A stretch of DNA of 64,000 bases from Mycobacterium sp. Lineage in GTDB: Bacteria > Actinomycetota > Actinomycetes > Mycobacteriales > Mycobacteriaceae. Shown here in pieces: positions 46,020 to 54,503 of this stretch. Position 1 is the stretch's first letter; the number at the start of each line of letters is the position of its first letter. The notes beneath the pieces were generated by a model. That model saw only the letters and a program-made list of their open reading frames with translations. It was not told the origin of the DNA and did not search any database. Both the position numbers and the translations under genes were made by a program. The stretch spans positions 62,001 to 126,000 of the forward strand of contig NZ_JASBVP010000002.1 in assembly GCF_029961025.1 (NCBI RefSeq), read 5' to 3'.

Positions 46020-46781
46020 ATGCCAAGCGATCTTACTCCGTTACCTAAGTGCGACGGCTGGGTTCAGCGAACAATGCGGCCACCGACTCAATTAAAGATT
46101 GCGCAAGCACCCTGGAAAGACGCAAAGAACCTGCCTGCTGCTACCCACGCACGAGTTGACGATGACGTATTGCGCTATCACATGGTGCGCGGGTTGGTGT
46201 CCGAAATAATTGTCGCCGCAGGCGGTATTGAGCGAGAGATCGAAGCTTTAAGGGCAGCTCGTCAAATTGCACAAGCGTACGTCGACACCTACATCAAAAA
46301 GCACATACCCGCGCCTGAGACGGGACCACCAACCGTTGGGCTCAATGCTTCGCGTCATGCAGCGTATGCGGTAATGAATGCGCTGACTTGGGCACGGGCG
46401 GTCGATGACCGGGTCAGGCGGAACGACCCCGAGGGGGAGCCTGCAGGACTGCTTGCAGCATTGGAAGACGGTCCGCTCAAGACGGCAATAGAGTGCCGTT
46501 TTGAGAACGCAAATTCCGCGCTGAAAGACGCACGGAAGTTCGGCAACTACGTCCTCCATGCGGGGGCAATACAAGGCGGGTCATCACCAGGTTTTGCGGT
46601 TCGACAGGATAGAACTGTCTACTTTCCTTTTCCAGATGACCCGACCAACAATAGAATCGACACCTGGGAGCAATTTCGGTACAAAGATGGCCGCGACGCG
46701 TTGTCATACTTAGAGAAATTATTTGCCACTGTCGCAAAATTTATCGATGACATGCTGGATGCTTTCGATGCTCAGTCATGA
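46020..46781 (+). CDS. unknown helical protein with low-GC codon use
   Basis: 253 residues from ATG 46020 (MPSDLTPLPKCDGWVQRTMR). The body is helical (VSEIIVAAGGIEREIEALRAARQIAQAYVDTYIKKH; DALSYLEKLFATVAKFIDDMLDAF) with no signal peptide or membrane helix. Codon use (GCA, AAA, ATT, CGT) and lower GC set it apart from the chromosome and point to transfer from another source. No family is recognised. It stands alone between IS debris and secreted-protein genes. Confidence 0.65.
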   Translation: MPSDLTPLPKCDGWVQRTMRPPTQLKIAQAPWKDAKNLPAATHARVDDDVLRYHMVRGLVSEIIVAAGGIEREIEALRAARQIAQAYVDTYIKKHIPAPETGPPTVGLNASRHAAYAVMNALTWARAVDDRVRRNDPEGEPAGLLAALEDGPLKTAIECRFENANSALKDARKFGNYVLHAGAIQGGSSPGFAVRQDRTVYFPFPDDPTNNRIDTWEQFRYKDGRDALSYLEKLFATVAKFIDDMLDAFDAQS

Positions 46782-47079
46782 CGGCGTTGGTCAAGGAGTC
46801 CGAAATCTGACACCTGACGCCCTTCGGCGTGTCGACGTCGGGCGTGTCTATACTTGCCCCCAGGGGCGGTAACGAGGCTCTTCAATCTTAATCGGGCAGT
46901 TATACGAGACCCGCCGTGGCGCGCCCCGCGGGCGGCGACCCGTGATTCCTGTCTCGAAGTCGGCCTTGCTACCATCGAGGGGCTTGTGGGGTCGTGTGGT
47001 CCATTGCAGGGTCATGCGCGTGTTCGAGACTTGGACCCGATCAACAACGCACCACCAAGTATTGTGATTTCGGCCGTGC

Positions 47080-47397
47080 TCACCAAATCACTACTTCAGC
47101 ATTCTCGCCGGCGTAGCAATGAGTCGACGTCAACACCTCACCGTCGGCCATGTATGCGCGGTACAAACCCTCGCAGTCCATCTCATAGAGTTCTCCGGTG
47201 ACCGGCGAGTACGCGGGGAAATGGTGGCACCCGCCGCAAGCGAAGAAAGCAGCTCGCACGTTTTCGGCGAATTCACAGGTGGTGTGCCCGCCCACTACGC
47301 CCTCAAGCCCGTCGGGGCACGGGACGAATACGTCGGCTTTGGCGGGGGGTGCCAGTGCTGGGCTAAGCCCAACGGTGACGACCGCGACGGGGCCCAC
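47080..47397 (-). CDS. small secreted protein, paralogue of 41906-42253
   Basis: About 105 residues from GTG 47397: VAVVTVGLSPALAPPAKADV as signal sequence, then CPDGLEGVVGGHTTCEFAEN, AYSPVTGELYEMDCEGLYRA and CYAGENAEVVIW. The N-terminus lacks a basic residue because the frame upstream (RPIKIGV) has no start codon before a stop at 47425-47427. The original start may be lost and export weakened. Confidence 0.7.
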   Translation of the reverse strand: MGPVAVVTVGLSPALAPPAKADVFVPCPDGLEGVVGGHTTCEFAENVRAAFFACGGCHHFPAYSPVTGELYEMDCEGLYRAYMADGEVLTSTHCYAGENAEVVIW

Positions 47398-47638
47398 ACC
47401 GATCTTGATTGGCCTGCTCGTGCCTTAGCGTAGGACGTGGCAGGCTCGGATGGTGCGGATTTAGCAAATTGCGTCACTGCGTTGATCAACCCCTCGGGGG
47501 CGGGCGGCAAAGTCTCGGGGCAGCCTCGTCTAAGCCCGAACCCTCAGCCAAGAAACTGCGGAAAATCCGCAGTCCAGCAGAAGTAGGTTTATGATCCCGA
47601 CTTAGGTTCGGCCCGTACTGGACATGGGGGGCGCGGAC

Positions 47639-47908
47639 ATGAAAGCACTACTGCTGGCACCGCTGGCGGCAATGGTGGTCGGTGTGATGTCGGCACCTTC
47701 AGCGCCGGCCTACTCGGCGATGTGCCCGCCCGGGACTCTCCCCAAAGCTGGCGGGCCTGCTGGCACCCCGTGGGTATGTGTGCCTAACCCGGCGTACACC
47801 GATCCTTCCGGTTGCCACATCGACCAGTATGGCGCACACGTTATCTGCCCAGGACCACGCACGTGCGGCCCCTTCGGATGCAGTGACGGGTCGCCCTCGC
47901 CCGGCTGA
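47639..47908 (+). CDS. small Cys-rich secreted protein
   Basis: 89 residues from ATG 47639 (GGGGGGCG upstream). Signal peptide MKALLLAPLAAMVVGVMSAP; the mature part is rich in Pro, Gly and Cys (CPPGTLPKAGGPAGTPWVCV; CHIDQYGAHVICPGPRTCGP; FGCSDGS). Six Cys suggest three disulfides. Family unknown. Confidence 0.65.
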   Translation: MKALLLAPLAAMVVGVMSAPSAPAYSAMCPPGTLPKAGGPAGTPWVCVPNPAYTDPSGCHIDQYGAHVICPGPRTCGPFGCSDGSPSPG

Positions 47909-47926
47909 GCCGTTAAAGGATCAAAC

Positions 47927-48417
47927 ATGAGAATTGTTGTACCGCTTGCATCCTGGCTAGTGTCGCAGCAACGGGACTATTGCTGATCGGGCTTGCGCTG
48001 GGATCAGCTCCGGTCGCGTCGACTGATACGGTCGGTGACCCTTGCCCTGACTGGATGAAGATCCGGCACAGACTCATCGACCGGACAGCAGATGTTCTGC
48101 GCCGCTCCCGGCAGCCCAGCGACGGGGCTGACGTGGCAGCCATGGGGGCATGGGGATCGCTGCCCGTCGTCGGACCGGCGGGAAGTCCACCGGGCAGTCG
48201 AGCGAGGGATACGTCGTCTGGTGTTTACAGGGCAGTCGGGCCTTGCTTTCCGGTGGACGGACTCTGGAGAACCCATCAACCCCCATGTGGAGCGTGTACT
48301 CGCTATAGCTGTTTTGGTAATCGGGGGTTCAAGAGAGGTGAAGCAAGAAATCCCGGGGGGCGATGGTTATCGAGCGCCGATAAGAACACCGGGACCATGC
48401 GCGGTTATCCTCATTAG
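47927..48417 (+). pseudogene. secreted-protein gene with frameshift in signal peptide
   Basis: ATG 47927 with AAAGGA upstream starts MRIVV. A shift after about 5 codons is needed to read the hydrophobic stretch ACILASVAATGLLLIGLALG then SAPVASTDTVGDPCPDWM, which continues to 48417. As sequenced, the start frame stops at 47983. The later part (RRSRQPSDGADVAAMG ...) is of uncertain reality. Confidence 0.5.
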
Positions 48418-48539
48418 GCACCCACGTATCCGCCGATATGACCGACGGCGCAGCCAGATCATGTTCTGGGTCATCCGAGACCCGAAACCAGCCGTTTTGC
48501 TTCTGTTCCTGTAACCCGCCGACAGCCAGTTTGTGGCTA

Positions 48540-48836
48540 CTAATGACCCTCCATTAACGTTGCCGCCCCGGCACATTCCACGTCCACTTGCGCGATGCTT
48601 GGCGATACGTCGAAGTTGTACACCAGGTTGTGCTCGATGACTGGCATAGGCACACCGTCCCTCAAATCGACCTGGATGCGATGGAACAGATCGAGCATCG
48701 CCGCCTTGTTCTGGTACGTGACGTCGTGATTGGCCAGGCAGCCCAGAAAGTCACTGTCCTCATCGGCATGGGCGGTTGGAGCGAAAGCAACCAGGGCGGT
48801 AGCTGCGGCTATGAATGCCACCTCAATTCTGGACAA
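48540..48836 (-). CDS. small secreted DUF732-family protein
   Basis: 98 residues: signal peptide MSRIEVAFIAAATALVAFAP ending THADEDSD, then DFLGCLANHDVTYQNKAAML, VIEHNLVYNFDVSPSIAQVD and VECAGAATL. The two Cys and the 'FL..L....' opening are the usual DUF732 pattern. It is the third DUF732-like protein in the window. Confidence 0.75.
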   Translation of the reverse strand: MSRIEVAFIAAATALVAFAPTAHADEDSDFLGCLANHDVTYQNKAAMLDLFHRIQVDLRDGVPMPVIEHNLVYNFDVSPSIAQVDVECAGAATLMEGH

Positions 48837-49262
48837 GTTCTCCCTCCTCGACCATGATCACGACTCGCGCCTGGTCGAGGCAGCCATCCGACTAAAGCGC
48901 CTCAGGCATGGGCCGTCTGCATTCAGATTCTGCTTCGCCTCATCCCCATTGGGGTCGTTTTGACGCAATGTCCGGCTCGGGTACCGGGTTAATTGAGAGG
49001 CGAGCCGCCTATCAGTGCCCTGGCTGACCGGCAGGTCGGGTGACGGGTCCCTAACCTGCGGGGCTTGCGGCTCCGGCCGGAGCCGGGGTCCAACTTTTTT
49101 GTTGATTTTTTGGCAAACCGGGTTGATCTTTGGCAAATCGGCGGAACATAGATACCACGCCAACGAGTGCCTTCAGCGCCCATCTGGCTACTGCGTAGGC
49201 GCACGCCAATGACGACAGCTCATGGTGACCTACTGCAACGGTAACCCACACCCTCAATAGCT
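48837..49262. other. 426-bp intergenic region
   Basis: Contains a terminator-like palindrome (49069-49100, listed) and two similar 13-base runs TTGGCAAA(C/T)CGG at about 49110 and 49132. No gene seen. Confidence 0.5.
49069..49100 (+). terminator. palindrome followed by T-run
   Basis: GGCTCCGGCCGGAGCC (49069-49084) is a perfect 16-bp palindrome, and a run of six Ts ends at 49100. It fits an intrinsic terminator read on the plus strand, though the 10-base spacing is long. Confidence 0.4.
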
Positions 49263-49646
49263 CTATCTTCCCCCTGAATGCTTTATCCACCCGGTCGGCC
49301 CATTGTGTTCGGGGGCATTCAGGTTGAGCACCTGGGGTAGGGATCCGGCACTGAGGGTGATCAGTTCGTCGGCCGGTCGTATCTGCGTTTGGTCTTTGTG
49401 GTGCCGGGGCGGCACGGTGATCACGTCGTTGTAGGTGACTACGTGAACACGGCCTGGGCCGACGGGGATCGGGACACCGCGCCAATCCAGCAGCTTGTCG
49501 ACATGTAGGCGCACTACTTCGTCATGGCAGATCCGACAACGTGTCTCCCTCCGTCGCAACGCCGACCTCAAGGCGTTGATCTTCTGCACCATCGCGCTCA
49601 GCTGACGGTGATCAATGGAAGCGCGGAGGTTCTCTTGTGGGTGCAT
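49263..49646 (-). CDS. unknown protein following the winged-helix gene
   Basis: 127 residues from ATG 49646, 5 bp after the end of the next gene upstream. MHPQENLRASIDHRQLSAMV then ALRRRETRCRICHDEVVRLHVDKLLD has a CxxC-H-H arrangement resembling a zinc or HNH-like site. The rest (GRVHVVTYNDVITVPPRHHK) is also found as a degenerate copy at 21846-21981 in element 1. Family not recognised; it is operon partner of the winged-helix protein. Confidence 0.55.
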   Translation of the reverse strand: MHPQENLRASIDHRQLSAMVQKINALRSALRRRETRCRICHDEVVRLHVDKLLDWRGVPIPVGPGRVHVVTYNDVITVPPRHHKDQTQIRPADELITLSAGSLPQVLNLNAPEHNGPTGWIKHSGGR

Positions 49647-49650
49647 GCTC

Positions 49651-51039
49651 TCAGCATCTACATCTCGCGGGATACTCCCGACTAACCAGAACGCCGTATG
49701 CCTCCATCCCCCTGATGGCCGATTCGGCGCGGAGCATGCCGATAACATCACCGAGGCTGGCCAGCATGTGCTTGGCTATGGGGCAGTCGGTCGAGAACCT
49801 GTAGCACTCTAGAAAGCTGAACGTTCTGCCGTCGTAGTCGCCTGGCACCAGGTCACGGCTGACCGTGACCCTAGAGCCGGTGGGGATGCCGTGGGCATTC
49901 GTCGCCGCCACCATTCGCCTGCGGTCGGCAGCACCGACTTCGCCGTTCAGGTACTCGTAAGACTTCAGTTTCTGCCGACGCCGGTGGGCATCCAGGGCAA
50001 TCGACCCTTGGGGATCAGTCTCGGCCACCACCAGCTTGTAATGGTCCTCCTTGGACCGCACCGTCCTGTGATCCCGTTGCAGGTAGCGAATCCAGTTCTT
50101 CCAGTGGATGACTGTGCCGCCGTGATCCAGGACCATCTGGTAGGTCAGGGGGCCGATCTCCTGGTCGATCCTCTTCATGACCTTCAGCGGGAGCTTGCAG
50201 ACCGATGTCTTCTTCTTGGGTTTGGGCTTGGGTTTGTGCTGGTCAGATTTTTCCGTACTCACAACACCCCCCATGGCCTGGCGCGGTGTCTCTACCAGGA
50301 ATCGGTACCTGCTGGCGTCGGCATATCCCTCACCACTGAGGCCCTTGACCTGACCCCGCTGCACCTGCTTGGTGATGCCGAGGATGCAGAGCCTCTTGAG
50401 GGCGCTGCAGACTGTTTCCTTGTCGACCCCAAGCCTGTGTGCTGCGGGACGGCAGGGATACGTGAACGTCTCCTGATTGAGCTTATGCATCTCGGAGACC
50501 ATGTCATCGAACAGAGCCACCAGAGACAGCTTTGGAGGTCTCCCACGGCGTGTTTGTGCTGATACGGATTTATCCGTACTCACAACACCCCCCATAGCAC
50601 AGGAGGGGTGGTTCTCTAGGTGTTGACGTAGTGGGGAGACGTCAGGGAGAACCACGGCCCGGTGGTTGCGCTCGGCTAGATCCCAAGCCTTCCGAAGATC
50701 CTTCCCTATTCGTTCCCGGTGTACGGGTCCAGTCAGTTGAAGGATGTCGGATCTGTTCCGCTTGTTGGAACGCCCCAGCTTCTCCGACGCCGCCCAAGAG
50801 AACTGGTACCAGTCGGCAAAGTCCTCTTGGGTGTTGCCATGCAGCATCATGGACATGGCGACACTCACCAGGACACCGAACAGCTCTGACTTACTCAGGT
50901 CGTCGGGGTTGAGTTCGAGGGTTACGCTCCACTTGGTGAGGCTGTCGGCATAGGTGTCGTCTGCGAATGACACGGGGATGGGGGTCTCATGGAGACGCCG
51001 GATCATCGTCGAAGCGGTCATTTCCGACCACTCCGGCAC
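49651..51039 (-). CDS. winged-helix replication-like protein with duplicated linker
   Basis: 462 residues. The middle (DDMVSEMHKLNQETFTYPCRPAAHRLGVDKETVCSALKRLCILGITKQV) is a winged helix-turn-helix as in plasmid/phage replication initiators. On both sides of it the same 9-residue text GGVVST(D/E)KS occurs (residues about 149 and 256). The basic linker KPKPKPKKK follows, then LTYQMVLDHGGTVIHWKNWI. The C-terminus contains SRVTVSRDLVPGDYDGRTFS. It lies in an operon with a small excisionase-like gene upstream. A role as a replication initiator or regulator is inference; no Walker or HUH motif is seen. Confidence 0.65.
   Translation of the reverse strand: MPEWSEMTASTMIRRLHETPIPVSFADDTYADSLTKWSVTLELNPDDLSKSELFGVLVSVAMSMMLHGNTQEDFADWYQFSWAASEKLGRSNKRNRSDILQLTGPVHRERIGKDLRKAWDLAERNHRAVVLPDVSPLRQHLENHPSCAMGGVVSTDKSVSAQTRRGRPPKLSLVALFDDMVSEMHKLNQETFTYPCRPAAHRLGVDKETVCSALKRLCILGITKQVQRGQVKGLSGEGYADASRYRFLVETPRQAMGGVVSTEKSDQHKPKPKPKKKTSVCKLPLKVMKRIDQEIGPLTYQMVLDHGGTVIHWKNWIRYLQRDHRTVRSKEDHYKLVVAETDPQGSIALDAHRRRQKLKSYEYLNGEVGAADRRRMVAATNAHGIPTGSRVTVSRDLVPGDYDGRTFSFLECYRFSTDCPIAKHMLASLGDVIGMLRAESAIRGMEAYGVLVSREYPARCRC
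50232..50274. repeat. internal direct repeat of the winged-helix gene, copy 1
   Basis: Imperfect about 43-bp repeat of 50552-50595; the last 23 bases (50252-50274 and 50573-50595) are identical. The two copies are 321 bp apart, a multiple of three. Confidence 0.8.
50552..50595. repeat. internal direct repeat of the winged-helix gene, copy 2
   Basis: See copy 1. Both encode GGVVST(D/E)KS on the minus strand. Confidence 0.8.
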
Positions 51040-51203
51040 AAGTCACTGCCCGAAGTGCTATGACAGATAGACAGTCGCAGTATCTGGATTGGCCGCCTGC
51101 TGGGGAGTGGGCGGCTTTCTCTTGTGGTCACGTCACCACCGTTTCGAACTGGTACCAGCCGTCTTCGGATGGGTTGAACCCGTCAGGGACATCGCTCTTG
51201 AGT

Positions 51204-51407
51204 TCACTCAGGGTGATCACCACCTCGCCGCTCTTGGGTGGCGATCCAGTCCTCAAGCACACACCGGCGGTAGTAAACCCGGCGGCCCACCCGGAAGTAG
51301 GGGGCGAAACATCCCTTGGCCCTTCCCTTCTTCTGGCTGCTGCGCGGAATGAGGAACTCGACCTCGACGTCGAGCGGGGTGAGCACCTCGGCTTTGGTCT
51401 CAGACAC
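51204..51407 (-). CDS. excisionase-like small DNA-binding protein
   Basis: 67 residues from GTG 51407 with GAAAGGA upstream (51413-51419). LDVEVEFLIPRSSQKKGRAK then GCFAPYFRVGRRVYYRRCVL and EDWIATQE is the winged-helix 'AlpA/Xis' layout (F.VGRRVYYR...L..WI). It starts the operon of the winged-helix protein (gap 164 bp). It is a candidate recombination directionality factor for the integrase at 55687, though 4 kb away. Confidence 0.75.
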   Translation of the reverse strand: MSETKAEVLTPLDVEVEFLIPRSSQKKGRAKGCFAPYFRVGRRVYYRRCVLEDWIATQERRGGDHPE

Positions 51408-51539
51408 GTTGGTCCTTTCACCCGGTCTATGGCGACCGTCGCCGAACGAAGCGTTATCTCCGTTCCTTTTTTCTGGGCCGCGAGGGTCCCCCGATACAGT
51501 GCGGTGCACGAAAGAACCTTGGGTCGCCCAAAACTTGGT

Positions 51540-51847
51540 GCCCCAGTGCCCCCTCGGGTCCCGCAACCGACAGCTCAGCCCCTCCCCAGGCGGCCCCCCT
51601 GCCCACCATCCAGAGCCACCCCGACCTCGACCAAGAGTTCTTAAGCCTGCTGTCCAGCAATGGAATTACCTCGACCAACCTCGCCGCCACGGTGAATGCC
51701 GCCCACACGCTCTGCACCAGGCTTAGCCTGGGTGAACCCGAGCCGCAGATCGTGCGGGACTGGCTGGCCGGATCAACCGACATGACCTTGGCCCAGGCGC
51801 AGTTCGCGGTGGACACCGCGATCAACATCTACTGCCCGCGAGGGTAG
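51540..51847 (+). pseudogene. DUF732 domain fragment without start
   Basis: The frame LPTIQSHPDLDQEFLSLLSS, ATVNAAHTLCTRLSLGEPEP, TLAQAQFAVDTAINIYCPRE ends at TAG 51845. It is a full DUF732 domain (two Cys), but no start codon or signal peptide lies upstream in frame. The 5' end appears lost next to the excisionase-like gene. Confidence 0.65.
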
Positions 51848-52181
51848 CCCGCTAATGACCAGGTTTACGACTAAGCGAGTAGCTGCCTGGGATGAGAACA
51901 CGCCTGTCATCGCCAGCGAATACGACACCGAGCTGCCGGCACCGTCGGTTCTACCTTGCTTCCAAAAATTGTGAAGGTTCTACGCAGCTTATGAGACAAA
52001 AACCGCAGGTCACAGCACCTGAGAATCCGATTTGGGTGCGAAAAATGCGCCCCGAGGACTCATACCTATTTTGTGTCACTTGTGCTTGTGGACTGTGATC
52101 CTTGGCTTATTCCGCTCCTGAATTTGTGGAGGTGGTGCGTAACTGCGCGCCACAAATGCCACACAGCGCAGGAGGCCAAAA
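51848..52181. other. 334-bp region with IS-like short repeat
   Basis: An 18-base run AAAACCGCAGGTCACAGC (about 51996-52013) also occurs at 45185-45202 near the right end of the second IS1634-type element. A 39-codon frame starts at 51855, but nothing supports it. No gene called. Confidence 0.45.
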
Positions 52182-52508
52182 ATGACGTCACCCGATCCCA
52201 CCCCAATAACTGCCGCCCTGGGAGTCGAGCCCACCTATTCGGCGCGAGAGGCTGCTGCCTTGCTTGGCAGGTCTTATTCCTGGATTGACCAGCGGGTGCG
52301 CAAAGGCCAGTTCGTCAAGCCCGACGGTACGGTGATACAGCCGCTGCGCTCACCGGGTGGCTACCGGTGTTTCACCGTCCCGGTGCTCAAAGAAATAGCC
52401 GCATGCTGCTACCGGCACCGCTGGTTTTCGATGGACAAACTGAAGGCCGTCTACCGTCAGATCCTGGTCGCGGCCTACCGGGACGGCGAGTACAAGATCC
52501 CGAGCTGA
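52182..52508 (+). CDS. helix-turn-helix protein (mycobacteriophage-type regulator)
   Basis: 108 residues from ATG 52182 (AGGAGG about 8 bases upstream). TYSAREAAALLGRSYSWIDQ then RVRKGQFVKPDGTVIQPLRS and PGGYRCFTVPVLKEIAACCY is a MerR-like wing-helix: HTH, then a wing with Gly-Gly-Tyr-Arg. Similar small proteins serve as regulators or excisionases in mycobacteriophages and prophage-like elements such as phiRv1/2. It faces the polymerase-like gene and may control it. Confidence 0.78.
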   Translation: MTSPDPTPITAALGVEPTYSAREAAALLGRSYSWIDQRVRKGQFVKPDGTVIQPLRSPGGYRCFTVPVLKEIAACCYRHRWFSMDKLKAVYRQILVAAYRDGEYKIPS

Positions 52509-52867
52509 ACGCCCCGCCAACGCGAACGTTCAATCGGTGGAATAGCAACGGCCTGGCCTGTGACGAGCCTCCAGCAGAACTCCGGGTACTTTTCCCAGCC
52601 TCAGTGCGAAAAGACCGTCAGAAGCGATTCTAGGGCTCTTTTTTAGCGATCTAGAGCCGTTCCTCTGACAGCAGGCCCGCATTAACCGATGCCTTGAGTG
52701 TTGCCTCAGGTATCAAAGCATTAGTAATTTCCGCAAGTGTCCAGGTGCCATCCGAAAGGGTGCATTTAGCGCACCGAATCTGCGGCCACGTCCTCGCAGG
52801 TCAGTCGGTGTTACCTCCAAATGGGAGGGAAGTGGATGGGGGGGACCCAGGGGGACGGGAGTGCTGT
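52509..52867. other. 359-bp region between regulator and polymerase-like gene
   Basis: Contains a weak hairpin with GGCTC/GAGCC arms and T-run at 52631-52655, possibly a terminator for the regulator gene. A G-rich stretch follows at 52840-52860. No gene is supported. Confidence 0.45.
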
Positions 52868-53110
52868 ATGAACAAATTAGAAAAAATTGAGAAAAAAAGA
52901 TTAGAAAATGAATATGGACAAGCTAGAGAAAGGTTTGAAAAAAATCTCAGTTGTTACCCAGGTAGACGAGAAAGACTGGTATATTTATCAGCCGCCCCCA
53001 CTATGCTTAAGCTCGAGTTTAAGCCCGTAATTTTCCGCTACCTCAATCATCGTCCGGCTAAGGATATCGGTATCCATCTGGGGTACCAGAAACGAATCAT
53101 GGACAGGTAG
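52868..53110 (+). other. very AT-rich segment with a Lys/Glu-rich frame
   Basis: From 52868 to about 52990 the DNA is strikingly AT-rich and encodes, from ATG 52868, MNKLEKIEKKRLENEYGQAR then ERFEKNLSCYPGRR, before overlapping the end of the convergent polymerase-like gene. It could be a small foreign gene or an AT-rich unwinding region of a replication origin. I do not claim it as a gene. Confidence 0.35.
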
Positions 53111-54256
53111 TGGACATCTTCCAGTTATTTGGACCATTCTTGTCATCACGTCTATGGCCATGTCAGAATCCTGGCGCTGGAACCGTGCCCCGCAGTCTGA
53201 TCCGAAGTACTTGTCGATACGATGGTGCTGTTGCTGGATAGCGATTACTACTCGTTCCGCAAGGGCTCGGCATGGTTTGCGATTACTCGACTCGATGCCA
53301 CTCGCCGCTCGTAGCTCAGGCAAATCACGCAGTTCCTCGGTGATAGCAAGGATGCCGCTAGTGACGCTAGAAGCGTTGAATAACGTATTGACTGCGATCT
53401 TGACCAAGGCTCGGTCAAATTGGCCAATGATGTACTGGTCACCGTCGGGGATCGGCTCACCAGCTTCTGAATAGGCCATCGTGATGTGCAAATTACAATA
53501 ATCGACCTCAACCATGGGATGCGCTGCGCCATCAACGATTAACTCAAGTTCACAGCGCTGCTCGGCGCGCATGTTTTGGAATGATGTGCCGTGGCAGTAG
53601 AACCGGCCTCCACGATCAAAAGACTCGTTGAAGATCCGACGTCCGATGGGGATGTCGAACTTCTGTCCACGATGGCGGAGGTAGAGTTGGGCCAAGTGGT
53701 CGTTCAAGAACCGTACCTGCTCGCGCATGGCTACCGTGTCTGCCGTATCCACGTAATCGACTTCGGTCTGGTCGGCACGGTCACGGAGGACGATTGTTTC
53801 CACCCGCTTGGAGATTCCACGGCGCTCCGACGCGTCGACTAGAGGTCCGACCAGGGACATGAGCCGCTCGGTAGCACAAGCCACCGACTGCCATCCCCGG
53901 TGATTGGGATACCAGCGTCCGAGCGTGTGATCGATTAAGCCAGCACCCTGTAGGGCGTCCATTGCATGCGTAACGTAGTGCCAGGTGTAGAGGGGGTCCC
54001 CGTCGCGGTACCGCTTCGGTCGGCTATAGGGATCTTTCCCCCGGGGGTAGTGCACCCCACCGCCGGTGATCTTTTTTTCGGTGACGATCGACCGTGCGAT
54101 AGCCGCTGCGGCGAATCGCATCCGGTCGGTCAGGGTATCTGGCAACAACGGCGCAAGTATTTCCACCACCCGCTCTAGTTGGTCGTCGCTCCACCGGAGA
54201 ACCAGCGGACAGTGGTCCCCAAACAGGGGATCATCGAAGAGATTTTGGAACCCCAT
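52988..54256 (-). CDS. divergent family-A-polymerase-like (palm domain) protein
   Basis: 422 residues from ATG 54256, which is 1 base after the stop of a 52-codon ORF. In the C-terminal half, segments in the right order and spacing match the palm of Pol I/T7-RNA-polymerase-like enzymes. GGRFYCHGTSFQNM (about 217-230) comes first. Motif A is PMVEVDYCNLHITMAYSEAG with Asp252. A motif B-like part is FDRALVKIAVNTLFNA with Lys286. Motif C is LPVHDSFLVP with His386-Asp387. QRQDSDMAIDVMTRM (about 361-375) lies between. The two Asp would hold the metal ions. The N-terminal half has no exonuclease motifs. It is probably the element's own replicase or primer-synthesising enzyme. A longer reading to 54370 has an unlikely N-terminus. 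Confidence 0.6.
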   Translation of the reverse strand: MGFQNLFDDPLFGDHCPLVLRWSDDQLERVVEILAPLLPDTLTDRMRFAAAAIARSIVTEKKITGGGVHYPRGKDPYSRPKRYRDGDPLYTWHYVTHAMDALQGAGLIDHTLGRWYPNHRGWQSVACATERLMSLVGPLVDASERRGISKRVETIVLRDRADQTEVDYVDTADTVAMREQVRFLNDHLAQLYLRHRGQKFDIPIGRRIFNESFDRGGRFYCHGTSFQNMRAEQRCELELIVDGAAHPMVEVDYCNLHITMAYSEAGEPIPDGDQYIIGQFDRALVKIAVNTLFNASSVTSGILAITEELRDLPELRAASGIESSNRKPCRALAERVVIAIQQQHHRIDKYFGSDCGARFQRQDSDMAIDVMTRMVQITGRCPLPVHDSFLVPQMDTDILSRTMIEVAENYGLKLELKHSGGG

Positions 54257-54257
54257 C

Positions 54258-54416
54258 TCAGGCCGTCCAAGCGCGACTACTAGGTCTCGCCTGCCGAAGA
54301 TTGCCCCCGCGAGAAGACAGCGCAGCTCCGATCTGCGGTTCCGTAATGGCCCACCCGCCACTCTCCACAAGCTGGTGAGCCTCGTCGAGCCCCACTAGGA
54401 GTGTCTGAAAAGCCAT
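54258..54416 (-). CDS. 52-residue ORF coupled to the polymerase-like gene
   Basis: ATG 54416 to TGA 54258: MAFQTLLVGLDEAHQLVESG then GWAITEPQIGAALSSRGGNL and RQARPSSRAWTA. The stop is 1 base from the next ATG, as expected for coupled genes. Alternatively it is a frameshifted N-terminus of the polymerase-like protein. Family unknown. Confidence 0.4.
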   Translation of the reverse strand: MAFQTLLVGLDEAHQLVESGGWAITEPQIGAALSSRGGNLRQARPSSRAWTA

Positions 54417-54503
54417 CAACCCGCCTGTCCATCACCCAGCGGTACCGAGAGCGACCACTTTGTTGATTGCACGTAAACGTTTTGCGGGAAAATTCTCTCG
54501 GCT

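Noticed and set aside
46782..47079. small frames between the unknown gene and the secreted-protein gene
   Set aside because: No ribosome site, no family text, and the frames conflict with each other; treated as non-coding.
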